The notes beneath the pieces are model-generated. The model worked only from the letters and a program-made list of their open reading frames with translations, ran no database searches and was not told the DNA's origin. A program made the translations under genes and the position numbers. Positions 36,312-45,582 of a stretch of 64,000 nucleotides of DNA are shown here, in pieces (the stretch's first letter is position 1; each line of letters opens with the position of its first letter). Source of the stretch: Arthrobacter crystallopoietes (GTDB taxonomy: Bacteria > Actinomycetota > Actinomycetes > Actinomycetales > Micrococcaceae); contig NZ_CP072014.1 in the NCBI RefSeq assembly GCF_017603825.1, positions 1-64,000 of the forward strand, given 5' to 3'.

Positions 36312-37493
36312 GTGGGTGGCACGACTGTTGTCCTGATTGAGCTCGGCCTGGTGTTTCTTGGGCTGGGCATCCTCGGTCGTCTGGCCGCCCGGATCGGCAT
36401 GTCGCCCGTTCCCTTGTATCTGCTGGGTGGACTGGCCTTCGGCAACGGCGGATTGATCGAATTCGACAGCATCAGCGAATTCAGCCACATCGCCAGCGAG
36501 ATCGGTGTGGTCCTGCTCCTGCTCATGCTGGGACTCGAATACACCGCCCGTGAACTCGCGACAGGCCTACGGCAGTCTTGGCAGGCAGGTGTGGTGGACC
36601 TGCTGCTGAATTTCCTCCCCGGTGCACTGCTGGCGCTCATCCTCGGCTGGGGCGGAATCGGAGCCCTGGTATTGGGCGGCGTGACCTATATATCCTCGTC
36701 GGGTATCGCAGCCAAAGTCCTCACGGACCTGGGCCGTTTGGGAAACCGTGAAACACCGGTCGTGCTCTCCATCCTGGTCCTGGAAGATCTCGCCATGGCC
36801 GCCTATCTGCCTGTACTCACGACGGTTCTTGCCGGCGCTTCGTTCCTGGGCGGACTGCAGGCCGTCGGAGCAGCACTGCTGGCCGTGAGCGTGGTCCTGT
36901 TCCTGGCCATCCGGTACGGCCAGCGGATCACCGCCTGGATCCACAGTCCGGAACAAGAAACGTTCCTGCTCAAATTGATCGGCGTAGCGCTGCTGGTGGC
37001 CGGCCTGGCCTCGGCCATGCAGGTTTCGGCCGCCGTCGGAGCTTTCCTGCTGGGTATCGCGATATCGGGAGCAACGGCAGAAAGTGCCGTTCGGGTGCTG
37101 GCACCGCTGCGCGACATCTTTGCGGCCATGTTCTTCGTGGTGTTCGGGCTCAACACGGACCCGGCCTCCATCCCACCGGTGCTGGTCTGGACCGTCGTGC
37201 TGGGAGTGGTGACCGCGGGCACCAAAATGGCGACGGGCTGGTGGGCAGCGCGGCAAGCGGGAATCGGGCGCTGGGGACGGCTTCGGGCGGGCTCTGCCCT
37301 GATTGCCAGAGGCGAATTTTCCATTGTCATTGCTGGCCTCGCAGTGGCCTCGGGCGCCATAGTAGCCGAACTGGCTGCTGTGGTGACGGCCTATGTGATG
37401 CTCATGGCGGTGGCCGGGCCGATAGCCACCCGCTTTGCCGAGCCTGCCGTCCGCCGGATATCCCGACAACCCGAAGCGGAGCCGGCGAGCTGA
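36312..37493 (+). CDS. cation:proton antiporter (CPA2, KhtU-like)
   Basis: Membrane antiporter of 393 residues starting with GTG, with 11-13 hydrophobic segments. CPA2 features include ARIGMSPVPLYLLGGLAFGNGG, EIGVVLLLLMLGLEY and SILVLEDLAMAAYLPVL, which contains the ion-binding acidic pair. It pairs with the TrkA-C subunit just upstream and probably exports potassium in exchange for protons. It ends one base from the stop codon of the convergent gene. Confidence 0.88.
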   Translation: MGGTTVVLIELGLVFLGLGILGRLAARIGMSPVPLYLLGGLAFGNGGLIEFDSISEFSHIASEIGVVLLLLMLGLEYTARELATGLRQSWQAGVVDLLLNFLPGALLALILGWGGIGALVLGGVTYISSSGIAAKVLTDLGRLGNRETPVVLSILVLEDLAMAAYLPVLTTVLAGASFLGGLQAVGAALLAVSVVLFLAIRYGQRITAWIHSPEQETFLLKLIGVALLVAGLASAMQVSAAVGAFLLGIAISGATAESAVRVLAPLRDIFAAMFFVVFGLNTDPASIPPVLVWTVVLGVVTAGTKMATGWWAARQAGIGRWGRLRAGSALIARGEFSIVIAGLAVASGAIVAELAAVVTAYVMLMAVAGPIATRFAEPAVRRISRQPEAEPAS

Positions 37494-37494
37494 C

Positions 37495-38109
37495 TCAGCG
37501 TACGGAAGAATCCCAGCGCCATGCCCGGCCCCGGGTTTCCGCAGTCCGTCCGCTGGCGTGCAGCAGGTCCTGCCACGGCTCGGCGGTTCTGGCAGCGTCA
37601 GGAAACAGCCGGTCGAGTACCTTGGCGATGATTGCGCCGTCGGCCTCATAGTCAATGCCGTGGGCAGTCAGGATGTCGTAGGCGTGCAGGGCCGCTTCGG
37701 CGATCCCCATGGCGGCGAAGCCCGAAGCGTCCGAAATACCGGCCGGGTGATATCCACGTTTGTCCGGCGGCGCTACCGCGACCACGGCACACAGCAGTCC
37801 CGCCGTAGCGTCGAGGCAACTGATGATTCCGGCTGTCCCGGTGGCCGGGTCCGGCCAGAACAGGATCTCGGGTGAGCCCTGCCTCCATGGAGGCGGGTCC
37901 TGCAGCACCACATAATCGTCCTGCGGCGGGTTTCGCCCCGCCAGCTGCATGGCATAGAAACCGAAATCGTCCATTAAGTGCGCCGCTGTGTCGCGGCAGT
38001 TCCACTCGAGTCCATAGGCAGGTTGCTCCCAGGCAGGGTCCGGCAGCGCGGCCAAGTGGTCCAAAGCGTCATCTGTGACAGCACGCAGATCGTCCGCGGT
38101 AGGCATCAT
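37495..38109 (-). CDS. maleylpyruvate isomerase-like (MDMPI/DinB fold) protein
   Basis: Protein of about 204 residues from the ATG at 38109. The frame is open back to a TTG at 38184, but no binding site supports it. The N-terminus LRAVTDDALDHLAALPDPAWEQPAYGLEWNCRDTAAHLMDDFGFYA matches the mycothiol-dependent maleylpyruvate isomerase N-terminal domain, with the His of the AAHL motif as expected metal ligand. A second His-containing segment is EAALHAYDI. Many actinobacterial paralogues have unknown thiol-dependent roles. The start position is uncertain. Confidence 0.7.
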   Translation of the reverse strand: MMPTADDLRAVTDDALDHLAALPDPAWEQPAYGLEWNCRDTAAHLMDDFGFYAMQLAGRNPPQDDYVVLQDPPPWRQGSPEILFWPDPATGTAGIISCLDATAGLLCAVVAVAPPDKRGYHPAGISDASGFAAMGIAEAALHAYDILTAHGIDYEADGAIIAKVLDRLFPDAARTAEPWQDLLHASGRTAETRGRAWRWDSSVR

Positions 38110-38263
38110 GTCTCGATCGTGCACCATTTCGGTCCAATTTGTCGCCCCTTTATAGCGCCAGCCGTACTTTCGGTTTAGGGTCAAATCGAAAGGTTGCTTA
38201 TGACCGTCTCTTCCACCGAGGATTCAGTCTGAGCGTCTACGAGGATGTGGAGGCGCAGTACCG

Positions 38264-39583
38264 ATGCCACAGCACGAGAGGTTTGAGCCCCGGAACCGCA
38301 AGAAACCGCGCGCCCTGGCCGGAGTAACACTGGCCTTGGGCGCCATGCTTTTGAGCGGTTGCAGCGAAACGGAAAATGTACCGACGCTGACCTGGTACAT
38401 CAACCCCGACGACGGCGGCCAGGCCGCCATCGCCGAAAGATGTACCGCCGATTCCGGCGGCGCCTACCGGATAGAAACCTCGCTGCTCCCCAACGACGCG
38501 GCCTCGCAACGCGAGCAGCTGGCGCGGCGGCTCGCAGCCGGAGATTCCTCCCTTGACATCATGAGCCTGGACCCACCTTTCATCCCTGAACTCGCGGAGC
38601 CGGGTTTCCTGGCTCCTGTACCGGAGGACGTGGCCCAACGGACCACGGAAAACGTGGTCGAGGGCGCCTTGGCCGGTGCACAGTGGAAGGACGAACTGGT
38701 CACCGTTCCCTTCTGGGCCAACACCCAGCTGCTGTGGTACCGCAAGTCGGTGGCGGAAGCAGCCGGACTGGACATGAGCCAGCCGGTGACGTGGCAGCAG
38801 ATCATGGATGCCGCGGCAAGCCAGGACAAGTTTCTGGGCGTCCAGGGCCAGCGCGGGGAATCGATGACCGTCTGGGTCAATGCGCTGATTGAATCCGGCG
38901 GCGGGCAGATCATCCAAAACCCGGAAGCCCCTGCCGCGGAAGTCGAGCTCGGCCTGGCCTCCGAGGCCGGAACGAAGGCCGCGGAAATCGTGTCGACGAT
39001 CGGCGACGAAGGGCTCGGTGGTCCCGGCCTGGCCACCCAAGACGAGAACTTCTCCATGATCCTGTTCCAAGGCGACAACGGCTCGTTCATGGTGAACTGG
39101 CCGTTTGTCTGGCCAGCCACCAACAGTGCCGTTGAGGCAGGCTCGCTGGATGAAGAGCTGATCGAGGACATCGGCTGGACGACCTATCCCCGGGTCGATG
39201 AAAACGAACCGGCTGCGCCTCCGCTGGGAGGCATCAATCTCGGCGTCGGCGCGGCGAGCCAACATCCGGAATTGGCCTACCAAGCTATCGAATGCATAGT
39301 CTCCCCGGAGAACCAGGCCGAATACTTCATCACCAACGGCAACCCGCCGTCGAACACCCAAGCCTACGAAGATCCCCGGATCGAAGAGGCTTTCCCTATG
39401 GCTGACACCATCCGGGAGTCCCTCGAACTTTCTGCACCTCGGCCGCAGACCCCGTACTACAACGAGGTCTCCATCGGGTTGCAGCAGAACTGGGCGCCGC
39501 CCGGATCCGTCGTTCCGGCAACCACTCCGGAGCAGACTGCCGAATTCATCCTTGCAGTACTCCGAGGGGAGAGCCTGCTGTGA
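38264..39583 (+). CDS. lpqY: LpqY-like trehalose-binding lipoprotein
   Basis: Solute-binding lipoprotein of 439 residues. The N-terminal leader ends in a lipobox LLSGC at about Cys33. The mature start TLTWYINPDDGGQAAIAERC, then LPNDAASQREQLARRL and SLDIMSLDPPFIPELAEPGF, follows the pattern of mycobacterial LpqY. It captures a disaccharide, probably trehalose, outside the membrane. It is first in an order lpqY-sugA-sugB-sugC identical to that of mycobacteria, and overlaps sugA by four bases. GGAGG lies 11 bases before the ATG. Confidence 0.85.
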   Translation: MPQHERFEPRNRKKPRALAGVTLALGAMLLSGCSETENVPTLTWYINPDDGGQAAIAERCTADSGGAYRIETSLLPNDAASQREQLARRLAAGDSSLDIMSLDPPFIPELAEPGFLAPVPEDVAQRTTENVVEGALAGAQWKDELVTVPFWANTQLLWYRKSVAEAAGLDMSQPVTWQQIMDAAASQDKFLGVQGQRGESMTVWVNALIESGGGQIIQNPEAPAAEVELGLASEAGTKAAEIVSTIGDEGLGGPGLATQDENFSMILFQGDNGSFMVNWPFVWPATNSAVEAGSLDEELIEDIGWTTYPRVDENEPAAPPLGGINLGVGAASQHPELAYQAIECIVSPENQAEYFITNGNPPSNTQAYEDPRIEEAFPMADTIRESLELSAPRPQTPYYNEVSIGLQQNWAPPGSVVPATTPEQTAEFILAVLRGESLL

Positions 39584-40542
39584 GTACCCAGGTCAAAACA
39601 AGTAGTCCGGCTACTGGAAACAAGAAGCGGGCGGCGCAGCCGTACAGCGAACGGGCCAGGGGCGAGCGGCGGCTGGGCTGGCTGCTGGCCGGTCCGGCGT
39701 TCGTTGTCATGCTCGCCGTTACGGCCTACCCCATCGTCCAGGCCGCCTATGACTCGCTGTTCAACTACCGCCTGACTGCACCGTCCGAGCGGGAGTTCAT
39801 CGGACTGGGCAATTACGGCGTTATCCTCACCGACTTTGTCTGGTGGCGGGATCTGGGCGTCACGCTCCTGATCACGGTCGTAACGGTGGTGGTTGAGCTC
39901 ATCCTCGGTTTCGCGCTGGCGCTTGTCATGCACAAAGCGCTCAAGTCCGTGCGAGGGCTGCTGCGCACTGCCATCCTCGTGCCGTACGGCATCATCACGG
40001 TGGTCTCGGCCTTCGCCTGGTTCTATGCCTTTGACATCAATTCCGGCTACATCAACAACTGGTTCGACTGGGTGCCCGGCGTCGATCCGGACCTGAACTG
40101 GTTTGCCGGCACCTGGTCCTCGCTCTTTGTCATCATGGCCTCGGAGATCTGGAAGACCACCCCGTTCATTTCGCTGCTGTTGCTGGCCGGGCTTGCCCAG
40201 GTTCCGGACGAACTGACGGAAGCAGCGGAGGTGGACGGCGCCACTTGGTGGGAACGGATGAGCCGGGTGATCCTGCCGAACATGAAGGCAGCCATCATGG
40301 TCGCAGTACTCTTCCGGGCGCTGGATGCATTCCGCATTTTCGACAATGTGTTCATCATGACCAACGGGGCATTCGGCACTGAAGTCCTATCACTGCTTGC
40401 CTACCGCACGTCCATCAGCCGGCTGGAGATCGGCATGGGTTCGGCCGTCTCCGTCCTGCTGTTTATCTGCGTTCTGCTGATCTGCTTCATAGCCATCAAG
40501 CTGTTCAAGGTCGACCTTGCCGGCGCACGAGGGAGTAAGTAA
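39580..40542 (+). CDS. sugA: trehalose ABC transporter permease SugA
   Basis: MalF-type permease of 320 residues with six main transmembrane segments. The cytoplasmic coupling loop EAAEVDGATWWERMSRVILPNMKAA carries the EAA-G motif. The start overlaps lpqY and the end overlaps sugB by one base. It forms the channel with SugB. Trehalose as substrate is inferred from operon similarity to LpqY-SugABC. Confidence 0.87.
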   Translation: MSTQVKTSSPATGNKKRAAQPYSERARGERRLGWLLAGPAFVVMLAVTAYPIVQAAYDSLFNYRLTAPSEREFIGLGNYGVILTDFVWWRDLGVTLLITVVTVVVELILGFALALVMHKALKSVRGLLRTAILVPYGIITVVSAFAWFYAFDINSGYINNWFDWVPGVDPDLNWFAGTWSSLFVIMASEIWKTTPFISLLLLAGLAQVPDELTEAAEVDGATWWERMSRVILPNMKAAIMVAVLFRALDAFRIFDNVFIMTNGAFGTEVLSLLAYRTSISRLEIGMGSAVSVLLFICVLLICFIAIKLFKVDLAGARGSK

Positions 40543-41384
40543 TGAAGAATTCATCGACCAAGGAAAGGGTGACGTGGGCGGTCATTTCCGTGCTCGTTCT
40601 GCTGTACGCGCTGTTCCCGGTGGCTTCCATCCTCGCGACCTCCTTCAAGCAGCCAAGCGACCTGACCACGGGCAAGTTCCTGCCCACTGAATGGAGCACG
40701 GTCAACTACGAACAGATTTTGGTCGGCGACGCCCAGGGCCTCTTCCTCAGTTCGCTGCGCAACTCGATCGGCATCGCCTTGATCGCCACCTTCATCGCCG
40801 TCGTCCTGGCGACCTTATGCGCCTACGCAATCGCACGCCTGGACTTCCCCGGCAAGAAGATGATCCTCACTACCGCGCTGGCGGTCTCCATCTTCCCGGT
40901 CATCTCGATCGTGACCCCGCTGTTCAACCTCTGGCGGAATATCGGCCTCTACGACACCTGGCCCGGACTGATCATCCCCTATCTGTCGTTGACGCTGCCG
41001 ATCTCCATCTGGACGTTGGCGGCGTTCTTCCGGCAGATCCCTTGGGAGTTGGAGCAGGCGGCACAGGTTGACGGCGCCACCACCTGGCAGGCGTTCCGCA
41101 AGGCGATTGTTCCGCTGGCAGCCCCGGGCGTATTTACGACGGCGATCATCGCCTTTTTCATCGCCTGGAACGATTTCGTCTACGGCATCTCCCTGACCTC
41201 GACGGAGGCCGCCCGGCCGGTACCGGCGGCACTGGCGTTCTTCACCGGTGCCTCGCAATTCGAGGAACCCACCGGAGCCATCTCCGCGGCGGCCATTATT
41301 GTCACCATTCCAATTGTCCTGCTGGTGCTGCTCTTCCAGCGCCAGATTGTCTCAGGCCTGACCCAAGGCGCCGTCAAGGGCTGA
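40542..41384 (+). CDS. sugB: trehalose ABC transporter permease SugB
   Basis: MalG-type permease of 280 residues with six transmembrane segments and the coupling loop EQAAQVDGATTWQAFRKAIVPLAAPG. The N-terminus ALFPVASILATSFKQPSDLTTGKFLPTEWS is typical of sugar permeases. The ATG overlaps the final A of the sugA stop codon. Partner of SugA and the SugC ATPase. Confidence 0.87.
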   Translation: MKNSSTKERVTWAVISVLVLLYALFPVASILATSFKQPSDLTTGKFLPTEWSTVNYEQILVGDAQGLFLSSLRNSIGIALIATFIAVVLATLCAYAIARLDFPGKKMILTTALAVSIFPVISIVTPLFNLWRNIGLYDTWPGLIIPYLSLTLPISIWTLAAFFRQIPWELEQAAQVDGATTWQAFRKAIVPLAAPGVFTTAIIAFFIAWNDFVYGISLTSTEAARPVPAALAFFTGASQFEEPTGAISAAAIIVTIPIVLLVLLFQRQIVSGLTQGAVKG

Positions 41385-41412
41385 CCCGCCGCGCATAGAA
41401 AAGGATTCGACC

Positions 41413-42681
41413 ATGGCCTCGATTACTTTGAACAACCTCGTCAAGCAGTACGGGGACGGCTTCCCCGCCGTGAACGACGTCAGCATCGACATTGCCGACG
41501 GCGAATTCATCATCCTCGTCGGGCCTTCCGGCTGCGGCAAGTCCACCCTGCTTAGGATGATCGTGGGTCTGGAAGACATTACCTCCGGGGACCTGCTGAT
41601 CAATGGCAAGCGCGTAAACGAGAAGGCACCGCGCGATCGCAATCTGGCCATGGTGTTCCAGAACTACGCTCTGTACCCGCACCTGACGGTGTTCGAAAAC
41701 ATCGCCTTTCCGCTCCGGCTGGCCAAAGGACGGCACAGCGAGGATGAGGTCCAGCGGCTGGTGACCGAGGCTGCCAAGACCCTGGAGCTGACGGACCACC
41801 TGCAGCGCAAGCCCGGAAACCTCTCCGGCGGCCAACGGCAACGGGTAGCGATGGGCCGTGCCATCGTGCGGCAGGCCGATGCCTTCCTGTTCGATGAGCC
41901 GCTGTCCAACCTGGACGCGAAGCTGCGCGGCCAGATGCGTTCCGAAATCTCCCAGATGCAGCGCCGGCTCGGGGTTACCTCCGTCTATGTCACCCACGAC
42001 CAGACCGAGGCCATGACCTTGGGCGACCGGGTTGCCGTGCTGAAGAAGGGCGAACTGCAGCAGATTGCGTCGCCGCGCGAACTGTACGAGCAGCCGGTCA
42101 ATCTGTTTGTCGCCGGCTTCATCGGCTCGCCGTCAATGAACTTCCTGCCCGCAACGCTGGAAGGAAACAAGCTCAAGACTCCCGTTGGGGACATTGAAGT
42201 ATCGGAAGAGAAAGTCCGGGTCGCAGAGGGCAAGCGCGTGGTCCTGGTAGGTGTCCGTCCGGAGTACTTCGAAGACGCGAGCATGGTGGATGAGGCCAAG
42301 CGCCACCACGGCTCCACCTTCACAGCGGAGCTGACACACACCGAGTGGCTGGGTAACGAACAGTACGGCTACATCAAATTCGACCCTGATCCTGAGGTCC
42401 GCGACCTCCTGGACAACCTCGCCCGCGAGATGGACGCCGATGAGCTCAGGCCGCAGATCGTGGTCACCCTCGACGCTGCCAGCAGGATCCGCGGTGGCCG
42501 GCCGGCCGAACTGTGGCTGGATACCCGCAAGATCCACCTGTTCGATCCGGGAACCGGCGAAAATCTGACCCGGGACGCCGCGGCAGGAGCCGCGCTGACC
42601 GAAGAAGCTAACACTGCGCGGGCCGAGGAAATCGCCGACGCCAGGGAGCGGGATGCGGCGACAAAGCAACGGGCGTCCTGA
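41413..42681 (+). CDS. sugC: trehalose ABC transporter ATPase SugC
   Basis: MalK-type ATPase of 422 residues. Walker A is GPSGCGKST, the signature is LSGGQRQRVAMGRAIVR and Walker B reads AFLFDEPLSNLDAKLR. The N-terminal IADGEFIILVGPSGCGKS and VNEKAPRDRNLAMVFQ strongly resemble mycobacterial SugC. A regulatory OB-fold domain (about 240-370) is followed by an acidic, Ala-rich tail of about 50 residues. It lies 28 bases after sugB. Such ATPases may be shared with other sugar importers. Confidence 0.92.
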   Translation: MASITLNNLVKQYGDGFPAVNDVSIDIADGEFIILVGPSGCGKSTLLRMIVGLEDITSGDLLINGKRVNEKAPRDRNLAMVFQNYALYPHLTVFENIAFPLRLAKGRHSEDEVQRLVTEAAKTLELTDHLQRKPGNLSGGQRQRVAMGRAIVRQADAFLFDEPLSNLDAKLRGQMRSEISQMQRRLGVTSVYVTHDQTEAMTLGDRVAVLKKGELQQIASPRELYEQPVNLFVAGFIGSPSMNFLPATLEGNKLKTPVGDIEVSEEKVRVAEGKRVVLVGVRPEYFEDASMVDEAKRHHGSTFTAELTHTEWLGNEQYGYIKFDPDPEVRDLLDNLAREMDADELRPQIVVTLDAASRIRGGRPAELWLDTRKIHLFDPGTGENLTRDAAAGAALTEEANTARAEEIADARERDAATKQRAS

Positions 42682-42790
42682 ACCCCTGCACCGCCTGCAT
42701 GTCGCAATTCCGCGGTTGGCCAAGGCTGGGGTAAGCTGAATCTCGTTGTTTTCGTCGGGATTATTAGCCAGATTATTGGCTAGTCCCCGT

Positions 42791-42861
42791 GCGGGCGTAG
42801 CTCAATGGTAGAGCGCTAGCTTCCCAAGCTTGATACGCGGGTTCGATTCCCGTCGCCCGCT
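42791..42861 (+). tRNA. tRNA-Gly (anticodon CCC)
   Basis: Cloverleaf of 71 bases with a perfect 7-bp acceptor stem (GCGGGCG/CGCCCGC), D arm GCTC/GAGC, and T arm GCGGG/CCCGT with loop TTCGATT. The anticodon loop TTCCCAA gives CCC, reading GGG codons. The anticodon stem CTAGC/GCTTG has one U-U mismatch at its second pair. CCA (42862-42864) is encoded after the discriminator T. Confidence 0.95.
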
Positions 42862-42943
42862 CCAATTTTCCCGCGTCTGCTCCGTGGGGGCCATTGCAGG
42901 AACAGCGGCCGGGGCCGGTTTCGGGCCCCGGCGCGTGGGCCGC

Positions 42944-43981
42944 TCAGTATTCCTTATCCGGACCGAATCCGGCCCGGTCCACCCTGCGGTGGAAGCGCAT
43001 TCCAGCCATCCCGCCCAGCAAAGCCCCGCCCAACGTCAGCACCAGCACGATTGCCAATGCAATCAGCCCCGGAACCGTCAGATCCTGGATCGCAGCAGAC
43101 ACGGCCGAATTGCCGGTAAACGAATTGATCAGATCCATACCGCCGGTTGCCAAGCCGACGACGCCGGCCACGACGGCCATCACGATTCCCCAGAGCCATA
43201 CCGCCAATCCCTGACGGACGCCATCAAAGCGCGCCATCCGCCCGGCAACGTAACCGCCGGCGAAATAGGACAGCAGCAGAATGACGCCCAGCACAACGGC
43301 GGCAGGTATAGCCGCGGCCGCACCGCCGGAGGCCAGCGCCTCCGGATTCTGGACATCATTGAGGGCAGTGATGCCAAAGGCAAAGGCAATACCCGTTGTG
43401 ATGGACAGCAGCAGGAAGATCATGCCGCTGGCACTGAGCCACCCGAAAAACGCGGAGCCCAGCTTCACTCCCCCGAACGCGTCACGCTGCCGCACGAACA
43501 CGGCCTCGCGGTCCAGCGGCGTCACAGGCCGGTAGGCGTTGGTATCCCGCGCCGGGTACTCATCGCCGGACTGCTCGTCGGCGTCGGCCTGGTCACCGGT
43601 ATAAGCCCGTTCAGCGCTGATACGCCGGCGAGTCGGAGCGGCTGCGGCCGCGCCGGAGGTGTTCAGGACGGTCGTGTCATTGCTGCCTGGGGTTCCTGAG
43701 GTACCAAGGACGGTCGTGTCGTTGCTGCCTGATGTCCCTGAGGTACCGGAACTGGCCACCGGTGCTGCTGGCCGGTCAATTGGTCTCGTTTCCGTGCTTT
43801 CGGCACCGGCAGCGGTCCGGTCATTTCCACCGGCGGTATGCAACACGGAGGTGTGTGCGGCCGTGTCCGCTTCGTTCACGGGCGGCCGTCCGGATTCCGC
43901 TACTTGCTCCTGCCACAGGGGGTTCTCGCTCCCCCGGTGAGCGCCGTCGTCGTTCTTGTCCCGGTCCTTGTCTTCGCTCAT
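42944..43981 (-). CDS. membrane protein with disordered repeat-bearing N-terminus
   Basis: Unrecognised protein of 345 residues. The first 170 residues are hydrophilic, rich in Ser, Thr, Gly and Asp, and contain tandem copies of the 14-residue unit GTSGTPGSNDTTVL encoded by a 42-base repeat. The C-terminal half has four to five transmembrane helices (about 175-325), with a YFAGGYVAGRMARFDGVRQGLAVWLWG segment typical of small actinobacterial membrane proteins resembling the TIGR04086/YrzE type. It is convergent with tRNA-Gly. The cytosolic domain may be an interaction or phosphorylation platform; function unknown. Confidence 0.75.
   Translation of the reverse strand: MSEDKDRDKNDDGAHRGSENPLWQEQVAESGRPPVNEADTAAHTSVLHTAGGNDRTAAGAESTETRPIDRPAAPVASSGTSGTSGSNDTTVLGTSGTPGSNDTTVLNTSGAAAAAPTRRRISAERAYTGDQADADEQSGDEYPARDTNAYRPVTPLDREAVFVRQRDAFGGVKLGSAFFGWLSASGMIFLLLSITTGIAFAFGITALNDVQNPEALASGGAAAAIPAAVVLGVILLLSYFAGGYVAGRMARFDGVRQGLAVWLWGIVMAVVAGVVGLATGGMDLINSFTGNSAVSAAIQDLTVPGLIALAIVLVLTLGGALLGGMAGMRFHRRVDRAGFGPDKEY
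43665..43748 (-). repeat. two tandem 42-base repeats
   Basis: Units at 43665-43706 and 43707-43748 begin AGGACGGTCGTGTC and differ at only a few positions. They encode the repeated GTSGTPGSNDTTVL unit in the membrane protein's disordered region. Copy number may vary between strains by slippage. Confidence 0.85.
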
Positions 43982-44156
43982 CTTGCGGGCCTCCTGCTTC
44001 GATGGCTACCATCGCCGCTTGGCTACGGCAGGCTTGTGCTCCTGTTGCGTCTACCCTAGTCCCGGCCCCGGACGCAGGCCAGCAAGTGGGGCCGGTGTGC
44101 CGGACGGCCGCAACACAACGTAGGTTTTCCCTCCGCTACCGCTAAACTTAAAGGCG

Positions 44157-44570
44157 ATGAACCGCAAAATGTTCAAGTCCAAGATCCACCGCGCCACGGT
44201 CACGCATGCCGATCTGCACTATGTCGGTTCCGTCACCGTTGACCTCGACCTGCTCGATGCCGCGGACATCCTCCCAGGCGAGCTGGTCTCCATTGTGGAC
44301 GTCACCAATGGCGCCCGGCTGGAGACCTATACCATCGCCGGCGAACGCGGCTCCGGGGTCATGGGCATCAACGGCCCCGCCGCGCACCTGGTGCATGAGG
44401 GCGATACCGTCATCCTCATCACCTATGCGGACATGACCACCGATGAAGCCAAGACCTATGTGCCCACCGTGGTCCATGTGGATGCCTCCAACAAGATCCT
44501 CGAGCTGGGCACGGATCCGGCCGAGGCTCTTACCGAAGGCCTGATGCGCCCGCCGTTCGCCATTAAGTAA
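44157..44570 (+). CDS. panD: aspartate 1-decarboxylase
   Basis: Pyruvoyl enzyme of 137 residues making beta-alanine from aspartate for pantothenate and CoA. The self-cleavage site lies between Gly24 and Ser25 in [14 protein letters not shown], with the numbering of the E. coli enzyme, which supports this start. The [13 protein letters not shown] and [13 protein letters not shown]-like segments (here [15 protein letters not shown]) are conserved. AAAGG and a TAAACT box lie just upstream of the ATG. The other pan genes are not in the window. Confidence 0.97.
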   Translation: MNRKMFKSKIHRATVTHADLHYVGSVTVDLDLLDAADILPGELVSIVDVTNGARLETYTIAGERGSGVMGINGPAAHLVHEGDTVILITYADMTTDEAKTYVPTVVHVDASNKILELGTDPAEALTEGLMRPPFAIK

Positions 44571-44588
44571 GGGCGCGGAACCGCCGCC

Positions 44589-45515
44589 GTGCTGGGGGTC
44601 ATCGCCGGCTTTTCCGTTGTCTGGGTGGTGATCCTGACCGGCTTCGCGGTCGGGCGTGCCAACGTGCTCGGCCCCGAAGGCAGCCGTGCGTTGAGCCGGT
44701 TGGCCTTCTTTGTAGCCAGCCCATGCCTGCTGCTGGAGACCCTGAGCCGCTCCGACCTGGCAGTCATTTTTTCCGATACTCTGATCGTCGCAGCGGCCAG
44801 CGCAGTCGTCACGGCCATCGTGTTCCTGCTGATCGCCCGGCTGTCGCTGAAACGGGACCTCTCCGATGCGCTGATCGGCTCCATGTCTTCCTCGCTGGTC
44901 AATTCGGCCAATCTCGGTCTGCCAGTTGCCGCCTACGTGCTCGGGGATGCCACCTTGGTGGCGCCGGTCCTGATCTTCCAGTTGGCTTTCTTCTCGCCGG
45001 TTTTCCTGATGCTGCTGGATTCGAATACCAGCCGGCACCGGACCACTGTTTTCAGCTTCCTGTTCCAGATTGTCCGCAACCCGATGATCATCGGCACCGG
45101 GATCGGTCTGCTGCTCGCGGCCACCGGCTGGCAGCCGCCGGAACTGGTCATGGAACCCATCCGGCTGATCGGCGGAGCAGCGGTGCCGGCGATGCTGATC
45201 GCCTTCGGCATTTCCCTCAACGGCTCCAAACCCTTGCAGGCCGGCGGCGGGCGCAGGGTCGACGTGGTGCTCGGATCGGCTTTCAAGCTGGTGCTGCAAC
45301 CGGCCGTCGCGTATCTGGTGGCGCGTTTCGCCTTGGGGATGGAGGGGCACCTGCTGTTTTCCGCCGTCGTGCTTGCCGCTTTGCCCACCGCCCAGAACGT
45401 CTTTGTGACGGCACAGCGCTATGAGCGCGGCATCGTCATTGCCAAAGACACCGTCCTGTTGACCACGATCGTTGCAGTGCCGGCCATGATGGGGCTGGCG
45501 GCGCTGCTGGCCTGA
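44589..45515 (+). CDS. AEC family transporter (auxin efflux carrier fold)
   Basis: Membrane protein of 308 residues starting with GTG 18 bases after panD. It has about 10 hydrophobic segments in two repeats of five, with the family features LVNSANLGLPVAAYVLGD and LPTAQNVFVTAQRY. Bacterial AEC proteins move organic acids such as malate or malonate; the substrate is unknown here. It may be co-transcribed with panD. Confidence 0.85.
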   Translation: MLGVIAGFSVVWVVILTGFAVGRANVLGPEGSRALSRLAFFVASPCLLLETLSRSDLAVIFSDTLIVAAASAVVTAIVFLLIARLSLKRDLSDALIGSMSSSLVNSANLGLPVAAYVLGDATLVAPVLIFQLAFFSPVFLMLLDSNTSRHRTTVFSFLFQIVRNPMIIGTGIGLLLAATGWQPPELVMEPIRLIGGAAVPAMLIAFGISLNGSKPLQAGGGRRVDVVLGSAFKLVLQPAVAYLVARFALGMEGHLLFSAVVLAALPTAQNVFVTAQRYERGIVIAKDTVLLTTIVAVPAMMGLAALLA

Positions 45516-45582
45516 CCCGCCGAGCGTCATGGGTCTTTAGCGGCATGCCGCCAACCGGCGCAGGCTGTGTAGGCTGGCGTTT

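Noticed and set aside
38200-38232. Ten-codon frame (MTVSSTEDSV) before lpqY with AAAGG upstream
   Set aside because: Too short to support as a gene or leader peptide; no attenuator structure or rare-codon run seen.
44148-45530. 460-codon frame opposite panD and the AEC transporter
   Set aside because: Antisense shadow; both plus-strand genes are clear.
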